This document shows positions 1 to 6,874 of a stretch of 10,097 bases of DNA, piece after piece; positions within the stretch are counted from its first letter, which is position 1; each line of letters begins with the position of its first letter. The position numbers and the translations under genes are program-made. The notes under the pieces were generated by a model, which saw only the letters and a list, made by a program, of their open reading frames with translations, did not search any database and had not been told where the DNA came from. This DNA comes from an uncultured Bryobacterales bacterium. GTDB lineage: Bacteria > Acidobacteriota > Terriglobia > Bryobacterales > UBA6623. The stretch is from positions 1 to 10,097 of the forward strand of contig CAMPKL010000081.1 of NCBI GenBank assembly GCA_946887065.1. The letters are read 5' to 3'.

Positions 1-499
1 ATTTCCCATTTACAATGTCGGCGTCCGGCGCGATGCCTTGATGACCCTGGGAGATCGACTCGCGCCGGCGCTCGCGCACGGGGACGAGTGGTCGGTGGCG
101 TTTCACGCAGCCGGTCACCGAGCGTCCCTCGAACCGGGCGCACGTCTCGACCACGTCAACGTGGCGCCCTTGGGGCACTGGATCCGCGAACGAATTCTGG
201 CGGGATTGCTTATCGCGAATCATCGTGCCGGCCGCTGGTCGCTTGGCCGGAGGATAGTCTATTTGTGCGGATCGCCATTACTCCCGCTGGTGTTCATCGC
301 GCGCGTGCTGCCGGGCGTCCGCCGGACCGTGAACGCGAAGAGACTCCCTATCTCCGTACTTTTCTGGATTGCAATCGGGATGAGCATCAAGTCGTTGGGC
401 GAGATGGCAGGCTACGCGGGATGGCCCGTCGACGCCGCTGAGAAAGCGATGCACGAGTACGAGGTACACAAGTTGAAGTACGCGGGCCGTATGGCCTAG
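1..499 (+). CDS. Glycosyltransferase (GT2-like), C-terminal part, cut at window start
   Basis: The reading frame is open from base 2, with no start before the window edge, and stops with TAG at 497-499. The visible 165 residues align without a gap to the C-terminal half of the next gene's product; I count about 64 identical residues (~39%), so the two are tandem paralogues. The shared landmarks are an acidic 'DE' pair (GDEW here, TDEL in the neighbour) at the place of the GT2 'ED' catalytic motif, a downstream His-x-Asn, two hydrophobic C-terminal segments that may touch the membrane, and a closing signature AMHxxExHKLKYA. An internal ATG at 38 lies inside conserved sequence, so it is not the true start. 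The N-terminal nucleotide-binding half is outside the window. The role is probably sugar transfer at the inner membrane in surface glycan assembly; donor and acceptor cannot be read. Confidence 0.75.
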   Translation, partial: FPIYNVGVRRDALMTLGDRLAPALAHGDEWSVAFHAAGHRASLEPGARLDHVNVAPLGHWIRERILAGLLIANHRAGRWSLGRRIVYLCGSPLLPLVFIARVLPGVRRTVNAKRLPISVLFWIAIGMSIKSLGEMAGYAGWPVDAAEKAMHEYEVHKLKYAGRMA

Positions 500-513
500 C
501 TGCATGGATGGAC

Positions 514-518
514 GAGGA
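514..518 (+). promoter_or_regulatory. Ribosome binding site deciding the start at 525
   Basis: GAGGA sits six bases before the ATG at 525. The in-frame ATG at 504 has no comparable purine-rich stretch before it and would place this motif inside the coding region. The site therefore favours the start at 525. Confidence 0.6.
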
Positions 519-524
519 ATTGCC

Positions 525-1478
525 ATGTCGATAGCTCCGCGCATGTCCATTGTTCTGGCTACCGACAGCTATGCCACGATCCGCCCGGTGATTCGCTGCT
601 TATCCAAACAAACCGTCAAGCAGAAATTGGAAGTCGTTCTCGTTACGCCTGACGCGAAGTCGATGCACTCCAACCTGGCCGGAGACAGTCCCTTCGCCAA
701 GACAACGGTTGTAGAAGATTCCGTTGACGACCTCGCCGTCGCCCGGGCCGCCGGAGTTCGCGCCAGCTCGGCTCCGATCGTTTTCATCGGAGAGACCCAC
801 TCATTCCCGGCGCCGAACATGGCCGAATTGATTCTCGACGCCTTTCAGGAATCGAACTGGGCTTGCGTTGTCCCCTCGGTTCATAATGCGAACCCGCACG
901 GAGCCTTGAGTTGGTCCGGATGCATCTTGGATTACGGCCGCTGGGCTCCGGGCCTTCCCGCGGGCCGCCTCCAAGATGCGCCGGTATACAACGCCGCGTT
1001 TCAGAGTGAGGTCTTGTTGGCTCTGGGCGATCGGCTGCGGTTCGCGTTGGGCCAGACGGACGAACTGGCTCTGGCATTGGCCGCGAATCGTCAAGGCGTT
1101 CTATTTGAACCGCAGGCCCGCATCGGCCATGCAAACATCACAAGCTTCGGGCCCTGGTTCCTGAATAGATTTTTCGTCGGCAACCTTATCGCTACCAACC
1201 GGTCGCGGCAATGGCCGCTGACGAAGCGCGTGGTTTATGCAGGAGGGCCCTTTCTGATTCCTCTTGTACTGCTGCGGAGACTTTCGTCCGGCATTAGACA
1301 GTCCGCACGAAACCAAACGCTTCCTCTCGGAACGCTGCCCGCGATCGTGGTTGGCTTGGTGCTGCGCGCCGCAGGGGAGGCATTCGGCTACGCGGGCTTG
1401 TTGACGAAGCGGGCGGCTCGTGCCATGCATAGCTGCGAAATGCACAAGCTCAAATACGCTCGCAACGTTTCCGCATGA
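525..1478 (+). CDS. GT-A fold glycosyltransferase (family 2-like)
   Basis: The product is 317 residues from the ATG at 525; an in-frame ATG at 504 is possible but lacks a ribosome binding site. The N-terminus (residues 7-42) has the beta-strand/loop pattern of GT2 enzymes, with MSIVLAT followed by a CLSKQ stretch and LEVVLVTP. Where the metal- and nucleotide-binding DxD is expected, residues 89-95 read GETHSFP, so ETH replaces the acidic pair, resembling the 'EDH' variant of some polysaccharide GT2s with the Asp changed to Thr. A TDE triplet at 178-180 fits the catalytic 'ED' position. Hydrophobic stretches near 236-250 and 267-282 may anchor it to the membrane. It follows its paralogue by 25 bp and overlaps the oxidoreductase gene by 4 bp (ATGA). 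Sugar specificity is unknown. The family call is fairly firm, activity less so. Confidence 0.72.
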   Translation: MSIAPRMSIVLATDSYATIRPVIRCLSKQTVKQKLEVVLVTPDAKSMHSNLAGDSPFAKTTVVEDSVDDLAVARAAGVRASSAPIVFIGETHSFPAPNMAELILDAFQESNWACVVPSVHNANPHGALSWSGCILDYGRWAPGLPAGRLQDAPVYNAAFQSEVLLALGDRLRFALGQTDELALALAANRQGVLFEPQARIGHANITSFGPWFLNRFFVGNLIATNRSRQWPLTKRVVYAGGPFLIPLVLLRRLSSGIRQSARNQTLPLGTLPAIVVGLVLRAAGEAFGYAGLLTKRAARAMHSCEMHKLKYARNVSA

Positions 1479-2521
1479 GCAGTTCCGGCTCAAACGTTCG
1501 AGTCGGCGTCATCGGCTGCGGCGTGATCGCTTACTGGTCTCATCTGCGGGAGCTACGATCCATTCCCGGCGTGCAACTGCTTGCCGCCTCAGACCCCGAT
1601 CCTGCCGCGCGAGAACGCGCCGCGAAGTTGGCGGGGGTACGAACCTATGCGGAGAGCGATGAACTGCTGGCGCAAGCGGATATCGATGCCGTGATCATCA
1701 GCGCGCCCACGCAGTTGCATGCGCAACTTGGCCTAGCCGCCGCTCGCGCTCGGAAACACCTTTACTTGGAAAAGCCGATCGCAATCACCGCGGAGGAAGG
1801 CGCCCAACTGCTTGCGGCCGTCGAGGAATCCGGAGTCCATGCCGCGGCGGGATTGAATCGGCGCTGCCATCCGCTCTTTGTTCAAGCGAAAGAGCTGATA
1901 TCAAGCGGCGCCATTGGAAATGTCAGATCGGTTCTGACGGCGTTCACCGAACCCATCGAGACCGGGACGATGCCGCATTGGAAGCGGCTCCGCTCGACGG
2001 GCGGCGGGGTGTTACTTGACCTGTTTTCGCACCATGCAGATTTGTTGCGCTGGTTTCTGGACGACGAGGTGACTGCGGTCGAAGCGCAAATCAATTCGAT
2101 CTCGACCGAAGACGATGAGGCGCGAGTGCACCTCCAGATGAGTCGAGGCGCGACGGCGCAGAGCTATTTCTCGTTCCGGGCCGGTCGCTCGGACTTCATG
2201 GAGTTTCTTGGAGAGTCAGGAACCTTGCGCGTTGACCGCCACCGTCCTGCCCTCGACTTGCGTCTAGCCCGTCGCTGGGGTTACGGAGTCCGCAGCGTGG
2301 TCGTTCCGCCCAACAGGGACGTCGCTTGGTGGCGCATGCGACGCTTGGCCAGCCCCTCTTACGAGCCGTCCTACCGGGTCGCCCTGAGGGAGTTCGTAGA
2401 CGGTATTCAAGGCAAACGATCATGCGGCGCATCGCTTGCGGACGGCTTGCGGAGTTTGCAAATCGTACTTGGCGCCGAGGAATCGGTAAGGACGAAACAG
2501 TCAGTTAAGCTGCTCGGGTGA
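1475..2521 (+). CDS. Gfo/Idh/MocA family NAD(P)-dependent oxidoreductase
   Basis: The 348-residue product has the usual length and order of this family. The N-terminal Rossmann fold has VGVIGCGVIA at residues 10-19 (dinucleotide binding) and an Asp at 40 after the second strand. EKP is at 99-101, the conserved Lys-Pro near the nicotinamide. GLNRR is at 126-130. The substrate-domain motif GGGVLLDLFSHHADLLRW runs 176-193 and gives Asp182-His186-Asp189. Family members oxidise or reduce sugars, sugar nucleotides or inositols. Placed between glycosyltransferases, a role in making an unusual NDP-sugar donor is the simplest reading, but the substrate cannot be told from sequence. The ATG overlaps the preceding stop by 4 bp, and its own stop overlaps the next start by 4 bp (GTGA), so translational coupling along the operon is likely. 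No signal peptide is seen, so it is cytoplasmic. Confidence 0.88.
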   Translation: MSSSGSNVRVGVIGCGVIAYWSHLRELRSIPGVQLLAASDPDPAARERAAKLAGVRTYAESDELLAQADIDAVIISAPTQLHAQLGLAAARARKHLYLEKPIAITAEEGAQLLAAVEESGVHAAAGLNRRCHPLFVQAKELISSGAIGNVRSVLTAFTEPIETGTMPHWKRLRSTGGGVLLDLFSHHADLLRWFLDDEVTAVEAQINSISTEDDEARVHLQMSRGATAQSYFSFRAGRSDFMEFLGESGTLRVDRHRPALDLRLARRWGYGVRSVVVPPNRDVAWWRMRRLASPSYEPSYRVALREFVDGIQGKRSCGASLADGLRSLQIVLGAEESVRTKQSVKLLG

Positions 2522-3708
2522 TCATGCGCGTGCTGCTGATCATCGATTGGAATCGCGGGCGCGGCGGGGCCGAAGCCTATGCTGCCTGGTTGCGCGACGG
2601 CTTGCGCGCTGCCGGCGACGAGGTCCGCCTGTTGACCAGCAGCGCGGGAACCGCCGGCGACGGCTCAGCCGACTACGTCGCCTACGGCACGGAGCAAATT
2701 GCCGCGCAGACACTGCTTCAAATCGCCAATCCTTTTGCGGCCCGCACGGTCAGCAGGGCAATTCGCGAGTTCCGCCCCGATGTCGTGTGGGTAAACATGT
2801 TCGCCCACCATCTCTCGCCCGCGGCGCTGCTTGCCCTCGGCGACGTGCCGACCGTATTGTTCGTGTCCGACTACAAGGTTGTTTGCCCGCTCGGTTTCAA
2901 ACTGCTTCCCGACGGTCGCCTATGCGCCTCGAACGCGGGCAGGATCTGCTATCAGTCTGGATGCCTGAGCGTTCCGCATTGGCTGCGCGATCAGGCCCGC
3001 TATGCGCTGATTCGTTCCGCGCTCCGGCGGGTGGATCGGGTCATAGCCTGCAGCGAGTGGGTAAGGCGAAGTCTGCTGCAAGAGGGCTTGCAATCGGAAG
3101 TCGTCGCGTTGCCCGTACCGGTTCCGGCGCCGGGATTTCTACGCAATCCGGCTCCGGAGCCCACATTTTTGTATTTCGGCCGGCTGTCTCCGGAGAAGGG
3201 AGTGGGTCTGCTGATTCGGGCTTTTCACCGGCTCAGCCGGCAATTCCCGAGCGCTCGGCTGAAGATCGCCGGCGAGGGAGCGGAGCGAGCGTCGCTGGAA
3301 GCGCTGGCGGCAAACTCGGGTATCGGCGGCGCCGTGGAATTTCTCGGATGGCTGTCTCCCGAACAATTAGATGAACCGCTGAGCGGGGCCTGGGCCGCGG
3401 TCGTACCCTCGCTATGGGCCGAGCCGCATGGCCTGGTGGCAGCCGAGGCGATCGTTCGGGGAACGCCGGTACTTTGCAGCGCATCAGGCGGCCTCGGCGA
3501 GATCGTGGAAGAAGGCGTGAGCGGATTGAAATTCCCCAACAACGACGAAGATGCCCTCTTCGATTGTTTGCATCAAGTTGCCTCCGGACAGGCATTTCCC
3601 GAAAGGGCCGTGTCCGCCGAAGCGGTAGACGCAGTCCGAGCCCGTTACGACATGGCGTCCCATATCAGCAGGATTCGGGACATCTTCGCGCAAACCGCAT
3701 GCGCCTGA
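2518..3708 (+). CDS. Glycosyltransferase family 4 (GT-B fold)
   Basis: The 396-residue product has two Rossmann-like halves. The N-terminal acceptor half has GRGGAEAYAAWL (residues 14-25), the GT4 glycine loop. The C-terminal donor half has FLYFGRLSPEKG (217-228), GEGAERASLE (252-261) and PSLWAEPHGLVAAEA (297-311), with the EX7E pair Glu302/Glu310, then SGGLGE (323-328), as in retaining GT4 enzymes that use NDP-sugars. A cysteine cluster (Cys123, 136, 144, 149), beginning at DYKVVCP, lies in the N-terminal half; similar clusters occur in some GT4 proteins. The start is GTG at 2518, overlapping the previous stop as GTGA. The ATG at 2524, two codons later, is an alternative, and neither has a strong ribosome binding site. 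It is the last gene of the glycan operon and presumably adds a sugar to a lipid-linked intermediate at the cytoplasmic face of the inner membrane. Specificity is unknown. Confidence 0.9.
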   Translation: MIMRVLLIIDWNRGRGGAEAYAAWLRDGLRAAGDEVRLLTSSAGTAGDGSADYVAYGTEQIAAQTLLQIANPFAARTVSRAIREFRPDVVWVNMFAHHLSPAALLALGDVPTVLFVSDYKVVCPLGFKLLPDGRLCASNAGRICYQSGCLSVPHWLRDQARYALIRSALRRVDRVIACSEWVRRSLLQEGLQSEVVALPVPVPAPGFLRNPAPEPTFLYFGRLSPEKGVGLLIRAFHRLSRQFPSARLKIAGEGAERASLEALAANSGIGGAVEFLGWLSPEQLDEPLSGAWAAVVPSLWAEPHGLVAAEAIVRGTPVLCSASGGLGEIVEEGVSGLKFPNNDEDALFDCLHQVASGQAFPERAVSAEAVDAVRARYDMASHISRIRDIFAQTACA

Positions 3709-3730
3709 TCCCGCGACAAATCCGGCGGGA
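3709..3730. terminator. Weak hairpin between glycan operon and tRNA-Thr
   Basis: TCCCGC (3709-3714) and GCGGGA (3725-3730) form a 6-bp perfect stem around a 10-nt loop, starting at the base after the GT4 stop codon. It lies where the plus-strand operon and the minus-strand tRNA both need to end, so a bidirectional terminator is possible. Neither strand has a T-run after the stem, which keeps confidence low. Confidence 0.3.
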
Positions 3731-3732
3731 AG

Positions 3733-3808
3733 TGGAGCCACGAGTCGGACTTGAACCGACGACCTGCGGTTTACGAAACCGCTGCTCTACCAACTGAGCT
3801 ATCGTGGC
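3733..3808 (-). tRNA. tRNA-Thr (anticodon CGT)
   Basis: Read on the minus strand, this is a complete 76-nt cloverleaf. The acceptor stem is GCCACGA paired with TCGTGGC, the D arm is GCTC-AGTTGGTA-GAGC, the anticodon stem is GCGGT/ACCGC around the loop TTCGTAA, and the T arm contains GGTTCAAGTCC. The anticodon CGT reads the threonine codon ACG. The discriminator base is T and the 3' CCA is encoded in the DNA (complement of 3733-3735). It faces the glycan operon tail to tail, with 24 bp between its CCA end and the GT4 stop. Confidence 0.96.
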
Positions 3809-3820
3809 CTGGAATTGAAC

Positions 3821-3846
3821 CGAGGCCGGGCGGATGCGCGGCCTCG
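3821..3846. repeat. GC-rich inverted repeat in tRNA-Thr leader / upstream of PSCyt gene
   Basis: CGAGGCCG (3821-3828) and CGGCCTCG (3839-3846) are perfect 8-bp arms around a 10-nt loop. The hairpin sits 12 bp upstream of the 5' end of tRNA-Thr, inside its likely primary transcript if the -10 at 3868-3873 is used. No T-run follows on either strand, so a classic terminator is not supported. It could be a precursor-processing structure or a protein-binding site. Confidence 0.45.
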
Positions 3847-3867
3847 CCTGCTTTCACAGTCTCCAAT

Positions 3868-3873
3868 ATTGTA
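3868..3873 (-). promoter_or_regulatory. Candidate -10 box for tRNA-Thr
   Basis: On the minus strand this reads TACAAT, five of six matches to the sigma-70 -10 consensus, about 60 bp before the tRNA. The bases 16-18 bp further upstream do not match TTGACA, so the call rests on the -10 box and position only. Confidence 0.3.
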
Positions 3874-3919
3874 GCGCGTGGAGGCGGTTTTCGTCTCGGG
3901 ACCGGCCAACACCAGGGCT

Positions 3920-3925
3920 TACAAT
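3920..3925 (+). promoter_or_regulatory. Candidate -10 box for the PSCyt/DUF1501 operon
   Basis: TACAAT on the plus strand matches the -10 consensus at five of six positions. Transcription would begin near 3932, giving a 25-nt leader before the ATG at 3957 that includes the purine run GGGGGA (3941-3946). The -35 region is poor, with GGGACC 16 bp upstream matching only G-A-C. The box also argues against the in-frame ATGs at 3834 and 3927 as starts. Confidence 0.4.
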
Positions 3926-3956
3926 AATGGGCGCCGACCTGGGGGAAATCCAAGCC

Positions 3957-6860
3957 ATGCAACCACTTCGCCGCTGCATCTTCTACCTCTTCGTTCTTGC
4001 CGCAGCCAGCGCCGGCGATCTCTTCGCCCAAGAGGCTCTGCCTACGTTTCAGGACGACGTCGCGCCGATTTTGGCGGCGAACTGCACCGTCTGTCACGCG
4101 GAGGCGGCGCAGGCGGGGCTGGACTTGCGCACCGAAGAGACCATCCTCAAGGGCGGCGTGTCGGGTCCTGCGGTGGTTCCGGGGAAGTCGGCCGAAAGTC
4201 TGCTGATGGATAAGGTAGTCACGGGACAGATGCCCCCTGGCCCAGCCAAGTTGGCGCAAGCGCAAATCGACATCCTTCGAACCTGGATCGACAAAACGCT
4301 GGCGGCTAAGGAGGATCTCAAGGCGAGTGCCGGGGACGTCACCGAGCACGATGTTCGCGCAATCTTCCAAGCCCGGTGCGTGCGTTGTCATGGCGCGGAA
4401 GAACAGCGCGGCGGTCTTGATATGCGTACGCGGGAGAGTCGCCTCAAAGGCGGCAATTCCGGTCCGGGCTTGGTCCCTGGGAAGCCGGAGGAAAGCCTGA
4501 TCTACCGTCACATAGCCGATGGCGTAATGCCTCCCCAGAGAATGGCCAAATTGCTGGCCATCGAGCTTGTCACCGGGAGTGAGCAAGAAAAGATACGAAC
4601 GTGGATCGCAGCAGGCGCTCCGGGTCCGCAAGCCGTCGATGACAGCGCCGATCACGTGGCCGAGGCCGACAAGGAGTTTTGGGCGTTCCAGCCGCCCGTG
4701 CGGCCGGCCGTGCCGGACGTTGCTCATCGCGATCAAGTCCGGAATCCGATTGATGCGTTTGTCCTGCGTCGACTTGAGTCGAAAGGCCTTTCCTATTCGG
4801 ATGAAGCGGACCGGTTGGCGCTGATGCGGCGAGTCTCGCTGGACTTGACCGGGCTACCGCCGACAGCGGATGAGGCGGCCGCCTACATGGCGGACCAAGC
4901 GCCGGATGCCTACGAACGCCTGGTGGATCGCCTGCTAGCGTCGCCGCACTACGGAGAGCGTTGGGGTCAGCACTGGCTCGATCTGGCCGGCTATGCGGAC
5001 TCCGAGGGTTTCGGCCAGCATGACCCCGTGCGTCCCTATGCGTATCGCTATCGGGATTACGTGATTCGCTCGCTCAACGCGGACAAGTCTTACGCGCAGT
5101 TCTTGACCGAGCAGATCGCGGGCGACGAAATGTCGGACGACTGGAAGCAAGCGGACGGTACAGCGGGCCAAGAGGTCATCGATCGGTTGGCCGCCACCGG
5201 ATTCCTGCGGACGGGACCAGACCCGACAGCATCCTACGAGGCCGGGCTGTTGGCCGAGAGGGTGGAAGTCGTGGCGCAGGAGTTAGTGGTGCTCACGTCG
5301 GGAGTGATGGGCGTGACCGTGGGCTGCGCCCGCTGCCACGATCACAAATACGACCCCATCCCGCAACGCGACTACTATCGTCTGAGCGCCATTCTCCAAG
5401 CCGCTTATGATCCCTATGAATGGAAGATTCCGAAAGACCGGCGGCTGAAACTCGGTACGGAACAGGAATGGAAAGCCGTCGGGGAACACAACGCGCCCCT
5501 CAAGGTCGAGGTCGAGAAGCTTGAAAAGATCGTCGAATCGGCCGTGGCGCCCTTCCGTTCCCAAGCGCTCGAAGCCGGTCTAGCGAGTCTGCCGGAAGAG
5601 TTGCGGTCGGAGGCGCGGATGGCAGTCGACACGCCGGAGGACGAGCGCAACGAAGCGCAGCAGAAATTGCTCGACGACCACAAAGAGGCGCTGGATGTAT
5701 CCCTAGGCGCTCTGCGGCGCAAATTTCCCGAGTTGGCTGAAAAGATCGATGACCCTCAAAAGGAATTGCAGAAGGCTCGTGAGCAGCTGAAACCGGAACC
5801 TGTCGTCCGCATCATGAACGACAACCGGGAACCGTCGGTCGCCTACATGCTGCTTCGCGGGGACCCGATCAATTTCGGGGACCCCGTCGAGCCGGGCGTG
5901 CCGAGGGTTTTTGAGAATCCCGCGCTAGAGCCTTATAAGGTAGTCACGCCGTTCGAGGGCGCCACGGGCAGACGCTTGGCCCTGGCTCGCTGGTTGACTC
6001 AGCCCAACCATCCGCTGACGGCACGTGTTGCCGTGAATCAACTTTGGCTGCGGCATTTTGGTCGGGGCATCGTCCCTACCGTGGATAACTTTGGCCGATC
6101 CGGCGTGGCTCCGACCCACCCGGAACTCTTGGACTGGCTGGCGACGGAATTCGTCGCTAGCGGCTGGAGCATGAAACACATGCACCGGCTGATGACGACT
6201 TCTCAAGCCTATCGGCAGAGTTCGCAACTGTCCGAAGCCGCCCGCAGAGTTGATCCGGACAACGAATTGCTGTCCCGGATGAGATTGCGGCGAATGGATG
6301 CGGAGACGCTTTACGACTCACTCATACAAGCGGCAGGGCGGTTCCACGATCAGACCTACGGCGCCCCGACCGAACCGGCAATCACCGACGACAAGGAAGT
6401 GATCGTCGAGCCCGATGCAGCCGGTTACCGAAGAAGCATCTACGTACTGCGACGCCGGCAGACGCCCGTTTCGTTGATGGATGCTTTTGATCAACCGCCC
6501 ATGACGCCAAACTGCCCCGAGCGGCGGATGTCCAACGTAGCGACACAAGCGCTGCACATGATGAACGGATCGATGACCTGGGACCTATCGAGGTACATGG
6601 CCGGCCGAGTCCTTGACGAAGCGGACGGCAGCTTGGAGCGAGCGGTAGAACTGATCTACCTGCGTGCGTTCACTCGACTGCCGACCGAGGAAGAACGCGA
6701 GATCGGTTTGCAAGCGATCGAGGAATTCGAGAAGGGCTGGCCTGCCCGGCTGGAGGCTGACGCCGAACCGTCCCCTCGAGCGTCGACTGCGAAATGGCTT
6801 GCCGTGGCGAATTACAGTCACGCGCTGCTGAACTCGGCGGAATTCAGCTTCATCGACTAA
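3957..6860 (+). CDS. Exported PSCyt1-PSCyt1-DUF1549-DUF1553 protein (planctomycete-type cytochrome c)
   Basis: The product is 967 residues from the ATG at 3957. This start is preferred because it begins a signal peptide (MQPLRRC, a hydrophobic run, then cleavage near AQ/E at 24-26) behind GGGGGA; the frame is open back to an ATG at 3834. Two related cytochrome c modules follow, with CTVCH at 43-47 and CVRCH at 141-145, each with a G-x-MPP motif (Met92, Met191) that may supply the other heme ligand. DUF1549 spans roughly 240-450, with LDLTGLPP and HYGERWGQHWLDLAGYADS. A third CxxCH, GCARCHDHKYDPI, is at 456-468. A charged, coiled-coil-prone linker occupies about 505-615. DUF1553 spans about 670-930, with NHPLTARVAVNQLW and HPELLDWLA. 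Family members are periplasmic proteins of uncertain function that pair with DUF1501 proteins; electron transfer or oxidative polymer breakdown is speculation. It is first in a two-gene operon. Confidence 0.9.
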   Translation: MQPLRRCIFYLFVLAAASAGDLFAQEALPTFQDDVAPILAANCTVCHAEAAQAGLDLRTEETILKGGVSGPAVVPGKSAESLLMDKVVTGQMPPGPAKLAQAQIDILRTWIDKTLAAKEDLKASAGDVTEHDVRAIFQARCVRCHGAEEQRGGLDMRTRESRLKGGNSGPGLVPGKPEESLIYRHIADGVMPPQRMAKLLAIELVTGSEQEKIRTWIAAGAPGPQAVDDSADHVAEADKEFWAFQPPVRPAVPDVAHRDQVRNPIDAFVLRRLESKGLSYSDEADRLALMRRVSLDLTGLPPTADEAAAYMADQAPDAYERLVDRLLASPHYGERWGQHWLDLAGYADSEGFGQHDPVRPYAYRYRDYVIRSLNADKSYAQFLTEQIAGDEMSDDWKQADGTAGQEVIDRLAATGFLRTGPDPTASYEAGLLAERVEVVAQELVVLTSGVMGVTVGCARCHDHKYDPIPQRDYYRLSAILQAAYDPYEWKIPKDRRLKLGTEQEWKAVGEHNAPLKVEVEKLEKIVESAVAPFRSQALEAGLASLPEELRSEARMAVDTPEDERNEAQQKLLDDHKEALDVSLGALRRKFPELAEKIDDPQKELQKAREQLKPEPVVRIMNDNREPSVAYMLLRGDPINFGDPVEPGVPRVFENPALEPYKVVTPFEGATGRRLALARWLTQPNHPLTARVAVNQLWLRHFGRGIVPTVDNFGRSGVAPTHPELLDWLATEFVASGWSMKHMHRLMTTSQAYRQSSQLSEAARRVDPDNELLSRMRLRRMDAETLYDSLIQAAGRFHDQTYGAPTEPAITDDKEVIVEPDAAGYRRSIYVLRRRQTPVSLMDAFDQPPMTPNCPERRMSNVATQALHMMNGSMTWDLSRYMAGRVLDEADGSLERAVELIYLRAFTRLPTEEEREIGLQAIEEFEKGWPARLEADAEPSPRASTAKWLAVANYSHALLNSAEFSFID

Positions 6861-6868
6861 GAGGAAAG
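6861..6868 (+). promoter_or_regulatory. Ribosome binding site of the DUF1501 gene
   Basis: GAGGAAAG begins at the base after the preceding stop codon and lies 6 bp before the ATG at 6875. It fixes that start, which also begins a Tat signal. The longer in-frame start at 6794 would run inside the upstream gene. Confidence 0.7.
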
Positions 6869-6874
6869 AACGCC

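Noticed and set aside
2519..2541. Two TGATCAT repeats at the start of the GT4 gene, as a possible operator
   Set aside because: They fall within the stop/start overlap and the first codons, which spell a normal GT4 N-terminus. An operator inside an operon junction has no other support.
1..3708. Possibility that the glycan cluster carries IS elements or broken genes
   Set aside because: All frames here are intact apart from the window-edge cut, with 4-bp junctions for the last three genes. No transposase or terminal inverted repeats were seen.
3809..3823. T-arm-like sequence (GGTTCAATTCC on the minus strand) directly upstream of tRNA-Thr, suggesting a second tRNA or remnant
   Set aside because: The putative T-stem has a mismatch and a wobble, and no D arm, anticodon arm or acceptor stem can be found upstream. 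The resemblance is most likely chance.
3771..4736. Long minus-strand open frame (321 codons) running from the tRNA-Thr region into the PSCyt gene
   Set aside because: It overlaps the tRNA and opposes a well-recognised protein with clear domain motifs. Its translation shows no family motif; it is a by-product of GC-rich codon use.
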